A stretch of 64,000 bases of DNA from Geobacteraceae bacterium (lineage in GTDB: Bacteria; Desulfobacterota; Desulfuromonadia; Geobacterales; Geobacteraceae), in the NCBI GenBank assembly GCA_029975275.1, contig JARKPN010000082.1:87332-151331 (forward strand), read 5' to 3'. The notes below the pieces were generated by a model. That model ran no database searches, was not told the DNA's origin, and saw nothing but the letters and a program-made list of their open reading frames with translations. The position numbers were made by a program, and so were the translations under genes. Within the stretch, counting starts at the first letter, position 1, and each line of letters starts with the position of its first letter. This document shows, piece after piece, positions 1 through 7,624 of this stretch.

Positions 1-348
1 GTAGGGCTCGATGTTGAGCACCGTGCAGCGGTTGATAGATGCTATGTAATCCTGGTAGAAGCGGTTTTTTCCGCCGCCGCCCCCGTTGGAGAAGGAGTCG
101 CCGATGGTCAGGACCCTGACCGGCTGGCCCTGGTATTCGTCCTCCTCCAGGTGGCGGATCGGCAGGTCAACCTGGTTCTTGCGCAGGAACTTGGAGCCCG
201 GGAGGTATCCCATACGGGCCAGATCGCCGCCGTTGGAGTTGGCTGCCAGGATGCTCTCGGTCCAGCATTTCCACAGTACGCCATTGACGGCGATAAACGC
301 CAGCAGGACCGCCAGCACGCGCCATGAGTATTTCTTGTATTCGTTCAT
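1..348 (-). CDS. SGNH/AlgX-like acyl-transfer protein, N-terminal part (cut by window edge)
   Basis: Only the first 116 residues are present; the frame is open through base 1. It begins MNEYKKYSWRVLA with one N-terminal membrane segment (about residues 8-26). A GDSFS nucleophile motif (TIGDSFSNGGGGG) sits at about residue 87, as in SGNH/GDSL hydrolase-like proteins such as AlgJ/AlgX and DltD partners of MBOAT acyltransferases. It is a clear paralog of the next gene (505-1578): WKC-TE, GGD-ARMGY, DLP-RH and TIGDSFS-GGG are shared. It lies 3' of that gene in the same direction, so the pair looks like a tandem duplication ending an acyl-transfer operon. No strong ribosome site is seen before the ATG. 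The family assignment is good; the substrate is unknown. Confidence 0.75.
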   Translation of the reverse strand, partial: MNEYKKYSWRVLAVLLAFIAVNGVLWKCWTESILAANSNGGDLARMGYLPGSKFLRKNQVDLPIRHLEEDEYQGQPVRVLTIGDSFSNGGGGGKNRFYQDYIASINRCTVLNIEPY

Positions 349-504
349 ATATTTACTATCTTAGTTGCGATCTCTCGGAACGTTATTTACGGACAAACCC
401 TTAGTAGCCCGTAAGGATTTTACACAGGGCGGACGGTCTTTTCCGCCCACCGATCCGGCAGGCAAACGATTAATAGGGTTTGCCCACCCTGCCGACCGGC
501 CGGC
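349..504. repeat. Intercistronic stretch with three successive hairpins
   Basis: The gap between the two SGNH paralogs holds three inverted repeats. TTACGG (387-392) pairs with CCGTAA (409-414). GGGCGGA (427-433) pairs with TCCGCCC (442-448). GGCAG plus GGCAAAC (457-467) pair with GTTTGCC (478-484) and CTGCC (489-493). The first loop also contains ACAAACCC, which is complementary to GGGTTTG near 477. None is followed by a clear T-run on either strand, so they are not textbook terminators. They may be an RNA-stability or attenuation element, or a small repeat; nothing here is recognised by name. Confidence 0.5.
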
Positions 505-1578
505 TTACGGGAACCGGACCGTCTCGAACACCTTCTTCGCGGCCTTCCAGGTCCAGTGTGAGTCGTCGGCAAAGTAGACGTCTTTTTCTCCCGCCCTGAC
601 CATGGGGAGGAGGATTGCCTTGGTGTCTATCAGGGTGTATCGCCTGGGCAGCCGCCTCAGTTCGTCGAAGAACCTGTTTTCCGGATAGGGGTTATCGACG
701 ATGAACTCCCGGTAGAGGTCGTACTTGTCCACGATGGGCATGAAATAGAGCTTGATCCCCTTCTTCCCGAGGATGTCGGCCAGCCTGTTGAAGGTCTCGT
801 TCACCGCCCCTACCGTCCGGGAGTTTATGTAGGGGAGCATGGTCAGATCTTCGTAAAAGAACAGCAGCTCATCGTCGGCCCGCGCCGAAAAAAGGCTTTT
901 CGAAAGCTTCCTGCGGTAGATCTTTCCCCTGAAGCCGTTGTCGGAGAAACGATACAGCAGGTTGTAATAGAAAAACTTGAAATTGCCGTCGTTGATGAAG
1001 CCCACCTTGGGGAGGTAGTCCAGGCGGTAGGTGGTCTCTGCATAGTAACGCCTGATGGCCGCGGGGGAGTCCGTGGCGCTGAGGTCGAGCTCTTTCCCGT
1101 AGCGGGGGATGCAGTAGCGCACCACCGACTCTATGAGGATGTAGCGCGGCTTGATCCTGTCCAGGTCGCCGTTGTTTATCAGCACGGCCAGGGTAGAGAT
1201 CGGGGAGAAGCCAGCAACCCTGTCGCCGGTCGGGTAGGGGTAGATGTTCAGGACCGAGTTGTTGTTTATGGTGGAGATAAAGTCCTGGTAGTAGCTGTTC
1301 CTCCCCTCTCCTCCCCCCATGGAGAACGAATCGCCTATGGTCATGACGTCGACCTTCCGGCCGTCGTACTCCCTCAGGCTGATATGCCGCTTCGGAAGGT
1401 CGTTGACCACCTTCCGGTACTGCCTGGAGCCGAGGGCGTACCCCATGCGGGCAAAGTCGCCGCCGTCGTACTTCTTGGTGAACAGGACCTCGGTGCAGCA
1501 TTTCCAGACCACGAGATTCAGCAGCACGAAGAACAGCAGAAAGGAAAGTACGAAGATTGTAAACTTCCGGTATTTCAT
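505..1578 (-). CDS. SGNH/AlgX-like membrane-anchored acyltransferase partner
   Basis: This 357-residue protein has one N-terminal membrane anchor (residues 5-23) and a large periplasmic domain. The motif TIGDSFSMGGGEG near residue 90 gives the SGNH nucleophile Ser, and DDSHWTWKAA near the C-terminus gives the Asp/His pair typical of AlgJ/AlgX/DltD-type enzymes. These accept acyl groups carried across the membrane by an MBOAT protein. The frame is open further upstream, but the extension would lie inside the MBOAT gene and is not protein-like. MKYRKFTIF is therefore the likely start, 14 bases after the MBOAT stop. It is paralogous to the truncated gene at 1-348. The acyl acceptor (polysaccharide, LPS or peptidoglycan) cannot be told from sequence. 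Confidence 0.8.
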   Translation of the reverse strand: MKYRKFTIFVLSFLLFFVLLNLVVWKCCTEVLFTKKYDGGDFARMGYALGSRQYRKVVNDLPKRHISLREYDGRKVDVMTIGDSFSMGGGEGRNSYYQDFISTINNNSVLNIYPYPTGDRVAGFSPISTLAVLINNGDLDRIKPRYILIESVVRYCIPRYGKELDLSATDSPAAIRRYYAETTYRLDYLPKVGFINDGNFKFFYYNLLYRFSDNGFRGKIYRRKLSKSLFSARADDELLFFYEDLTMLPYINSRTVGAVNETFNRLADILGKKGIKLYFMPIVDKYDLYREFIVDNPYPENRFFDELRRLPRRYTLIDTKAILLPMVRAGEKDVYFADDSHWTWKAAKKVFETVRFP

Positions 1579-1592
1579 GGTCGGCCCTGAAA

Positions 1593-3065
1593 CTAGAACT
1601 GGAAATAGAGGAATTCGCTGACCTTGCTCATGTTCAGCAGCGCGTAAACGGCGATCGCCAGGATAAACAGCAGGCTCTTCCATCCCGGCTTGAAGGAATC
1701 GGTCATCTGGATCGAGTTCCTGGTCGTCAGCACGATGACGAGTGCTCCCAACAGGTACCAGACCGTTTCGTCCTTGCCCTGGATACCGGCGAGCCAGTGC
1801 TTGCCGAACTGCACGTCCAGGTCCCCGATGAGGGGCAGCCTGCCGAGAAACCTGGGGAGTATCACCCCGGTCTGACCCGCCATCCCCTTGAAGACCTTCA
1901 TGGCGGAGGCCCAGTCCTGGGCGCGGAAAAAGACGAACGAGAGGTTCACGAAGTTGAACGTGATGAACCACGCCAGGAACCTGGGCATCTTGAGCTTTTT
2001 ACGTTTCCAGCAGTGATTGATCACCAGCGCGGCCCCGTGGAGCGAGCCCCAGATAACAAAGGTCCAGCCGGCGCCGTGCCAGACCCCCGAGATGAACATG
2101 GCCACGAATATGGCCACCATGGAACGGGCAAAGGTTATGCTCTTGAAGGAACGGAGGATGGGGGTGTAGATATACGTGGTTACGAAATTGGTGAGGGTGA
2201 TGTGCCACCGTTTCCAGAAATCGATGGCGCCCGTTGCCTTGTAGGGACTGTTGAAGTTGACCGGGAGCCTTATGTTGAACAACAGGCCCAGGCCGATGGC
2301 CATGTCGCTGTAGCCGCTGAAATCGAAATAGAGCTGAAAGGTGTAGCAGAAGCTGGTCGCCCAGGCTTCGAGAAACCCCAGGGTGGGCGCGGTATCGAAG
2401 CCGGCCTTGGCCCAGACGGAAAACTGGTCCGCCACGGCGACCTTCTTGAAAAGGCCGATGAAAAAGAGATACAGTCCGGGGGCGAAGTTCCGGTAGTTCA
2501 GGACCTTGTTCCTGAGCCGGTCGAACTGGGGCATCATCTCCTTGTGGTGCAGGATGGGGCCGGCCAACAGATGGGGGAAGAAGGTGACGAACAGCGCGTA
2601 GTTGAGCAGCTTCCGTTCCTCGACCAGTCCCTCGTAGGAGTCCACCAGGAATGCGATCTGGGTGATGGTGAAGAAGCTGATGCCCAGCGGCAGGACGATA
2701 TGGAGCAGCGGCAGGTCGAGACCCAGTGCCATGTTGATGTTGGCGATGAAGAAGTCCATGTATTTGAAGTAGCCCAGGAACAGGATGTTCATCCCTATGC
2801 CGAAGAACAGTATCCCCTTCTTGGAGACGAAGCGCCGTTTCATCGCGTCCACGTCAATCAGCAGGCTGCCGATGGTATAGTTGAAAAGGATCGATCCCAG
2901 TATGAGCGGGAGGTATTTGACATCCCACCAGCTGTAGAAAAACAGCGAGGCGAACAGCAGCCAGGCATTGGCCGCAATGGTGAGCCGAATCCTGTTGAGC
3001 AGGTAGAAGCCGATAAGCGTTACCGGCATGAAAAGAAACAAGAATTCGTAGGAATTAAAGAGCAT
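1593..3065 (-). CDS. MBOAT family membrane-bound O-acyltransferase (AlgI/DltB-like)
   Basis: The 490-residue protein has many membrane segments and the MBOAT signature. FWKRWHITLTNFVTTYIY (about 260-280) and ISGVWHGAGWTFVIWGSLHG (about 310-330) contain the conserved histidines of AlgI, DltB and PatA. Family members move acyl groups, usually acetyl or D-alanyl, from a cytoplasmic donor to an extracytoplasmic acceptor. Upstream lie an acyl ligase and an acyl carrier protein, and downstream lie two SGNH proteins. The parts list therefore matches Dlt/Alg-type modification systems, with a carrier-protein-bound donor likely. The length is usual for AlgI-like proteins. Confidence 0.9.
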   Translation of the reverse strand: MLFNSYEFLFLFMPVTLIGFYLLNRIRLTIAANAWLLFASLFFYSWWDVKYLPLILGSILFNYTIGSLLIDVDAMKRRFVSKKGILFFGIGMNILFLGYFKYMDFFIANINMALGLDLPLLHIVLPLGISFFTITQIAFLVDSYEGLVEERKLLNYALFVTFFPHLLAGPILHHKEMMPQFDRLRNKVLNYRNFAPGLYLFFIGLFKKVAVADQFSVWAKAGFDTAPTLGFLEAWATSFCYTFQLYFDFSGYSDMAIGLGLLFNIRLPVNFNSPYKATGAIDFWKRWHITLTNFVTTYIYTPILRSFKSITFARSMVAIFVAMFISGVWHGAGWTFVIWGSLHGAALVINHCWKRKKLKMPRFLAWFITFNFVNLSFVFFRAQDWASAMKVFKGMAGQTGVILPRFLGRLPLIGDLDVQFGKHWLAGIQGKDETVWYLLGALVIVLTTRNSIQMTDSFKPGWKSLLFILAIAVYALLNMSKVSEFLYFQF

Positions 3066-3085
3066 TCAGCACTCCTTTTGACACA

Positions 3086-3109
3086 CGAAAAGGAGGCACA
3101 TGGCCTCCC
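3086..3109 (-). terminator. Possible Rho-independent terminator or attenuator between carrier protein and MBOAT genes
   Basis: Read on the minus strand, GGAGGC and GCCTCC pair across a CATGT loop, followed by TTTT. It lies 35 bases past the carrier-protein stop and before the MBOAT start. It could lower expression of the downstream membrane genes rather than end the operon. Confidence 0.5.
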
Positions 3110-3143
3110 CGGGTAATATCGAAGGTGCGGACCCGCCGGTCGG

Positions 3144-3383
3144 TTACTTCTTTTTCAGCTTCCTGTCGATCAGGTCCGCCATGTCGCCCACGTTCTTCAG
3201 GGACTGGAGCTCGCCCAGGGCGAACTTGACGCCGAACTTCATCTCCACCGCAATGACCAGGTTCAGGTGCGAGAGGGAATCCCAGTCGTCTATGTCGTCC
3301 GCGGTCGTCTCCCGCTTGATGATCAGGCCGCCGTCGTCGAACACCTCGCGGAATATGCCGTTAAGGATTTCCATGATTTCCAT
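3144..3383 (-). CDS. Acyl carrier protein
   Basis: This 79-residue acidic, helical protein contains DDWDSLSHLNLVIAVE. The Ser of the DSL motif (about residue 36) is the usual 4'-phosphopantetheine attachment site, and the length is normal for ACPs, DltC and PCPs. Only two bases separate it from the upstream acyl ligase gene and an MBOAT gene follows, so it is more likely a dedicated carrier for this acyl-transfer cassette than the housekeeping fatty-acid ACP. The cargo is unknown. The pairing with an acetyl/short-chain-CoA-synthetase-like enzyme suggests a short acyl group. Confidence 0.85.
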   Translation of the reverse strand: MEIMEILNGIFREVFDDGGLIIKRETTADDIDDWDSLSHLNLVIAVEMKFGVKFALGELQSLKNVGDMADLIDRKLKKK

Positions 3384-3385
3384 CG

Positions 3386-5011
3386 CTATACCTCCAGTGT
3401 TGATATATCGCCTGCATCCGTGCCCAGGTATCTCGCCTTCAGGACACGTCTCATGATCTTGCCGCTCTTGTTCTTCGGTATGTCCTCCACAAAGACCACG
3501 TCATGGGGGGTGGCAACGGAAGAGAGCTTATGGGTCACGTAGAGCCGGATCTTCAGCTCGAGCTCCTGGGAGTAGCCGTATTTCCTGTGCAGGGCTACGA
3601 ACGCAACCACCTTTTCGAACAGGATCTCGTCCGGCACGCCCACCACGCCGGCCTCCGCCACCTCCTCTATCTCCAGCAGGGTGCTCTCGATCTCGAAGGG
3701 GCTTATCAGATGCCCGGCGGTGTTGATGACGTCGTCAGACCGGCCCACGAACCAGAAGTAACCGTCCGGGTCACGGTAGGCCTTGTCCCCGGAATAGTAC
3801 CAGCCGTTTTTGAACTTGCCGGCGTAGACCTCCGGGTTGTTGAGGTAGGTCACGAACATGGACGGCCAGCCCGCCCTGACGCACAGGTTTCCGGTCACGG
3901 TATCGGCAACCGGGTCTCCCTCGTCGGACACGATGGCGGCCTCGATGCCGTCCACCGGTTTTCCCATGGCGCCCGGCCTGATCTCCTGGCCGGGCCGGTT
4001 GGCGATCATGATAGCGCCCGTCTCGGTCTGAAACCAGGTATCGAAGATATCGCGTGAAAAGGTCCGGCGGATCCAGGCGATAACCTCGGGGTTCAGCGGC
4101 TCGCCGACGCTGAAGATGGTGCGCAGCGAAGGAAGGCTGAAACGGCTGTAGAAATCGGGCTCCTCCCGCATGAGCATCCTCAGCGCGGTGGGCGCGGTGT
4201 ACCAGACGTTCACCCGCTCCTCATCCAGGATCCTGAACCACGATTCGGGGTTGTAGCTGCCCGCGAACTGGATCTGGGTCACCCCCAGGTTCCAGGGCCC
4301 GACGATGCCGTACGAGGTCCCGGTCACCCACCCCTGGTCGGCAGTGCACCAGTAGACGTCGTTCTGCCTGAGACCCAGCACCCCGGCCGCCGTGGCGGTA
4401 TGGGAGAGGACCGCCCGGTGGACGTGCAGCACCCCCTTTGGTTTGCCGGTGGAGCCCGAGGTATAGTGCAGGATGGCGGGCGTGTCCGGGGAAGTCCGCG
4501 GGACGGTGAACTCGTGCGAGGACTCGGCCATGAGCCGGTCGTAGCTGAGGATGTCGTCGGCCAGGTGCCGGTCGCTGTCGATCACGATTATCCAGCGCAG
4601 GGCCGGCATCCTGTCGCGGACCGCGGCGATCTTTTTGACGAAGCTCTTTTTTGTGATGACCCCTTTTGCGGATGCGTCTCCCAGCCGGTCCAGGATCGCC
4701 TCTTCGCCGAAGTTGGAGAACAGGGTGCCGGCCACCACCTCCAGCTTCAAGGCCCCGAGAAAGGCGACGAACTGCGGGACCGCCTTGGGCAGAAAGGTGA
4801 AGAACATGTCCCCCTTGCCGAAGCCGAGCGTTGCCAGCGCGTTGGCGAACCGGTTGGTGAGCCCGTCCAGGTCGGCGAAGGTATAATCGTGCCGCTCCAG
4901 GGACGGGGTGATGAAACGCAGGGCGACCCTGTCGGACCTGCCCGCTTCGCACTGTCCCCTTGTGCAGAGGTACCCGATGTTGTGTTGTCCGTCAGTCGTG
5001 ACCGATGACAT
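3386..5011 (-). CDS. AMP-forming acyl-CoA synthetase/acyl-ACP ligase (AcsA-like)
   Basis: The 541-residue protein has the ANL-superfamily motifs in order. A3 is HYTSGSTGKPKGVLH (about residue 180). FQTETGAIM is the A5-like region, and GWYYSGDKAYRDPDGYFWFVGRSDD is the A7/A8 hinge. The C-terminal PKNKSGKIMRR carries the catalytic Lys. The A8 region and length resemble acetyl- and medium-chain acyl-CoA synthetases more than DltA. The reaction is acyl-adenylate formation from a carboxylate and ATP, then thioester transfer. With the ACP gene two bases downstream, the acceptor thiol may be the carrier protein rather than CoA; this is inference. Confidence 0.85.
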   Translation of the reverse strand: MSSVTTDGQHNIGYLCTRGQCEAGRSDRVALRFITPSLERHDYTFADLDGLTNRFANALATLGFGKGDMFFTFLPKAVPQFVAFLGALKLEVVAGTLFSNFGEEAILDRLGDASAKGVITKKSFVKKIAAVRDRMPALRWIIVIDSDRHLADDILSYDRLMAESSHEFTVPRTSPDTPAILHYTSGSTGKPKGVLHVHRAVLSHTATAAGVLGLRQNDVYWCTADQGWVTGTSYGIVGPWNLGVTQIQFAGSYNPESWFRILDEERVNVWYTAPTALRMLMREEPDFYSRFSLPSLRTIFSVGEPLNPEVIAWIRRTFSRDIFDTWFQTETGAIMIANRPGQEIRPGAMGKPVDGIEAAIVSDEGDPVADTVTGNLCVRAGWPSMFVTYLNNPEVYAGKFKNGWYYSGDKAYRDPDGYFWFVGRSDDVINTAGHLISPFEIESTLLEIEEVAEAGVVGVPDEILFEKVVAFVALHRKYGYSQELELKIRLYVTHKLSSVATPHDVVFVEDIPKNKSGKIMRRVLKARYLGTDAGDISTLEV

Positions 5012-5049
5012 CGCTCAGTTCCTTTCGCGATTCCAGTTGGTTTCAGCTT

Positions 5050-6132
5050 TCACTTCCCGCACTCGTGGCATTGTGCCCTTACCCCGGCGATAATCGCGTC
5101 GATGTTCCGCTTTGTCACCAGCTTGCCGAAATCGGCGGGTACGGCCTTGCCGGGAATGCCCAGAACCCGGTGGGCGATAAGCGTGCCCACGGCCGGATAG
5201 ACGTGGTCGCAGTCGGTAAAGGTGCGGTCGTAGTCACGGGTCACGCTGTTCAGGTCCATAAAGTGGTAGACGCCACCGAAGACCTTCACCAGATCCCGCA
5301 GCCAGCGCTCGTAGTCCGGGAGGCGGTTCAGCCTCAGCATGAGGCAGAACAGCGGCTTGGACACCGGAGTGGTAAAAACCACGAATCTGGTTCCCGGATT
5401 GTCGTGCTTGAGCTTCTGAAGCTTCTCTTTCAGCCGTTCGTCGTAACGGTAATGACCGCCATACCCCTCGGTGCTGAACCAGACGAACTGTTCGCGCATC
5501 AGGTTCTCCCTGTCGGCCCGGGACCTGGCGCTCGGGGTACGGACGTTACCTCTGTCATAGGTGCCCCGCACCTGCTTCCCGTTTGCCTTCAGGTTGCTCA
5601 CCGAATAGCGGAGCGTATCGCCGGTGAGCAGCATCCGGTACCGGTACAGGAACGAATTGCTGGTCTCGAAATAGCGCTCCGGAGCCTCAAAGGTCTTCTT
5701 GTAGCTGGCATTGCTGCCGAAGAAGTCCATCCCGATGAGTATCGTTTCGAAATCCCGTCCGCGCCTTTCCCTGGCATACCGGATGTACTCCTCGTACTCG
5801 GCGGGGATCATGGTCGCTGCGGCGTAGTTGAAGGCGCCGGCACCCGTGAAGTCGTTCTGGTTCAGGGCGGCCACCCGGCTGCTGCCGATGAGCAGCGACC
5901 GGTAGGGGAAATCCCTGAACGTCACCAGGTTGGTCTTCTGCAGCCGTTCATTGAAACCGATCTGTCGTCCGTTCCAGCGGTTGCAGTGGTCGAAGCACCA
6001 GAGCGGATCCATGAGGTAGTTGAACAGCGCCACCAGGGTCAGGAGAGCGGCCAGGGCACCGAGAGAACCCTTCACCCACGAGCGGTATCCGTTTTTCCTC
6101 GCGCTACCGGCGGCGTTGAGGCAGAATACCAC
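5050..6132 (-). CDS. Membrane-anchored SGNH-like protein of the acyl-transfer cassette
   Basis: The 360-residue protein has one N-terminal membrane segment (about residues 22-42) and a large periplasmic domain. LIGSSRVAALN at about residue 80 fits the GxS block of DltD/SGNH-like proteins, and DCDHVYPAVG near residue 310 provides a candidate Asp/His pair. It does not carry the GDSFS motif of the two SGNH proteins at the other end of the cassette, so it is a distinct family. It follows the heptosyltransferase gene by four bases and precedes the acyl ligase by 38. A role in handing an acyl group to an envelope glycan is inferred from context. Confidence 0.6.
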   Translation of the reverse strand: MVFCLNAAGSARKNGYRSWVKGSLGALAALLTLVALFNYLMDPLWCFDHCNRWNGRQIGFNERLQKTNLVTFRDFPYRSLLIGSSRVAALNQNDFTGAGAFNYAAATMIPAEYEEYIRYARERRGRDFETILIGMDFFGSNASYKKTFEAPERYFETSNSFLYRYRMLLTGDTLRYSVSNLKANGKQVRGTYDRGNVRTPSARSRADRENLMREQFVWFSTEGYGGHYRYDERLKEKLQKLKHDNPGTRFVVFTTPVSKPLFCLMLRLNRLPDYERWLRDLVKVFGGVYHFMDLNSVTRDYDRTFTDCDHVYPAVGTLIAHRVLGIPGKAVPADFGKLVTKRNIDAIIAGVRAQCHECGK

Positions 6133-6136
6133 GCCG

Positions 6137-7216
6137 TCACGCTTCCCCGCGGGAGCCGTTACCTTCCAGGAGTTCCCGACAGGCCGTAAGCACGTCCTCG
6201 ACGGAAATCGCCTCCATGCAGGCCGGTTTCATCCGTTGAGAAGGCTCGCACTCGGTAAAGAACTTCTGCCTGCACGGGGAGCAGGGAAACTGCTTGTAGA
6301 TGATCCTGGCGCGTTCGCTCCAGGGTCCGAACTTGACCGGCGACTGGGGCCCGAACAGGGCCACCAGCGGGGTCCCGGCAGCGGCCGCCAGATGCATGAT
6401 GCCGCTGTCGTTCCCCACGAACAGCGCGGCCCTCCGGAGCAGCGCCATGGACGTCCTCAGGTCGTTCTTTCCCACCAGGTCCGCACAGCCGTTGAACAGG
6501 TCCCGCGACTGTTCGAAGATCCCTCTCTCGCGCGGCGCACCCAGTACGGCAACGCGGAGGCCATCCTCCCCGAGCAGGGCGGCCAGGCGGGCGAAATCCT
6601 CCAGGTGCCAGCCCCGCTGGGGTATGGCGGCAAACGGGTGAATGATCGCGAAGCTCTCTCCGGGAGCGAAGCCTTCACTCGCCAGGAGCTCATCGGCCTT
6701 TTTCAGTTCCTCGGCAGTGGACCAGGATTCCAGGTAGTCGTCGGTCACCGGCACCCCGTCGGCCCGCAGGACCTCCAGGAAATTGAGCACCTCGTGGCGG
6801 TCGTGGCGATAGGGAACGCGCCGGGTGAGCAGGCCCCCCCGTCCCTCGGTGTCGAACCCCACCCGTTCCCGTGCGCCGCTCAGCCAGGCGATGATGGCGC
6901 TGGAAAGGGAGCGCTTCAGGACATAGGCCTTGTCGAAGCGTTGGGCCCGCAGCTCTTTGATGAATCTCCACTTGGCGCCCAGGGTCCGGTGCGCTCCGCG
7001 GCTGTCGGCATGGATGGTGACCGGATCCCAGAAGAGCATCTCGTCCACGTAGGGTATCCCCTGCACCATGTCCGAGGAGCCGGGCGCCACCACCCAGACA
7101 ATGTGGGCATCGGGCTCGGCACGACGCAGGTTTCTGAGAAAAGGGACCGTCAGGATGGTGTCGCCGATGAACCGATAACGGAGCACCAGTATCCGCTTTC
7201 CAGCTTCACCTTTCAC
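6137..7216 (-). CDS. Glycosyltransferase family 9 (LPS heptosyltransferase-like)
   Basis: The 359-residue protein has the GT9 layout. An N-terminal Rossmann segment reads ILVLRYRFIGDTILTVPFLR, and a C-terminal nucleotide-sugar site reads FVGNDSGIMHLAAAAGTP followed by LFGP. Enzymes of this family (WaaC/WaaF/WaaQ) add ADP-heptose to the inner core of LPS at the inner membrane. Its place directly after lpxK and waaA supports core assembly. RYRFIGD and the length suit a heptosyltransferase, but which heptose it adds cannot be told. The C-terminal region is Cys-rich (PCSPCRQKFFTEC). Confidence 0.8.
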   Translation of the reverse strand: MKGEAGKRILVLRYRFIGDTILTVPFLRNLRRAEPDAHIVWVVAPGSSDMVQGIPYVDEMLFWDPVTIHADSRGAHRTLGAKWRFIKELRAQRFDKAYVLKRSLSSAIIAWLSGARERVGFDTEGRGGLLTRRVPYRHDRHEVLNFLEVLRADGVPVTDDYLESWSTAEELKKADELLASEGFAPGESFAIIHPFAAIPQRGWHLEDFARLAALLGEDGLRVAVLGAPRERGIFEQSRDLFNGCADLVGKNDLRTSMALLRRAALFVGNDSGIMHLAAAAGTPLVALFGPQSPVKFGPWSERARIIYKQFPCSPCRQKFFTECEPSQRMKPACMEAISVEDVLTACRELLEGNGSRGEA

Positions 7217-7219
7217 TTT

Positions 7220-7390
7220 TCATTCCTCACCCAGTTTTATCGCCTCTTCCACGAGGAGTACCGGGATCCCGTCACGGACCGGGTACTTCAGCCCGCAGGC
7301 CGGGCAGACCAGGTCTTCGCCGGATTGGCCGAGGGGGCCCTTGCACCTGGGACACGCGAGAATATCCAGCAGTTCTTTAACCAGCTCCAT
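7220..7390 (-). CDS. Trm112/YcaR family zinc-ribbon-like small protein
   Basis: The product is 56 residues with two CxxC pairs, ACPRCKGPL and [11 protein letters not shown], and the ending [11 protein letters not shown] typical of the Trm112/YcaR family. In many proteobacteria this gene sits beside lpxK, as here. [11 protein letters not shown] is taken as the start. Family members are small partners or activators of other enzymes; the bacterial role is poorly defined. It ends three bases before the heptosyltransferase start. Confidence 0.85.
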   Translation of the reverse strand: MELVKELLDILACPRCKGPLGQSGEDLVCPACGLKYPVRDGIPVLLVEEAIKLGEE

Positions 7391-7624
7391 GGCATGGCTC
7401 CTGATCAACGGATTCCACAGAAAATGTCTGACGACCCCTCAAACGATCCTCCCCCACCCTGCCCCTCCAACCCGCGGGAGGTAGAGGCTTTCTTCCAGGC
7501 TGTTCCAGGCATGTCGCGAAGCCGTCAAAGGTTTGTATCCGGATTTGCGATACCGCAATATTGCAGCGGGACATCCCATTGGGGCCGGATAAAGTTCGTA
7601 TATTGCCACAAAACCACCCAAATG
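7391..7624. other. Noncoding gap between lpxK and the Trm112-like gene
   Basis: There are 234 bases without a convincing gene. Short open frames here lack family resemblance and ribosome sites. No clear hairpin terminator is seen. This is the longest break between the start of lysS and the heptosyltransferase gene, so a local promoter for the downstream genes is possible. Confidence 0.4.

Noticed and set aside
505..1971. A longer start for the SGNH protein running 131 codons upstream
   Set aside because: The extension lies inside the MBOAT gene in another frame and is Arg/Gly/Pro-rich with no membrane anchor; the anchor begins at the ATG at 1578.
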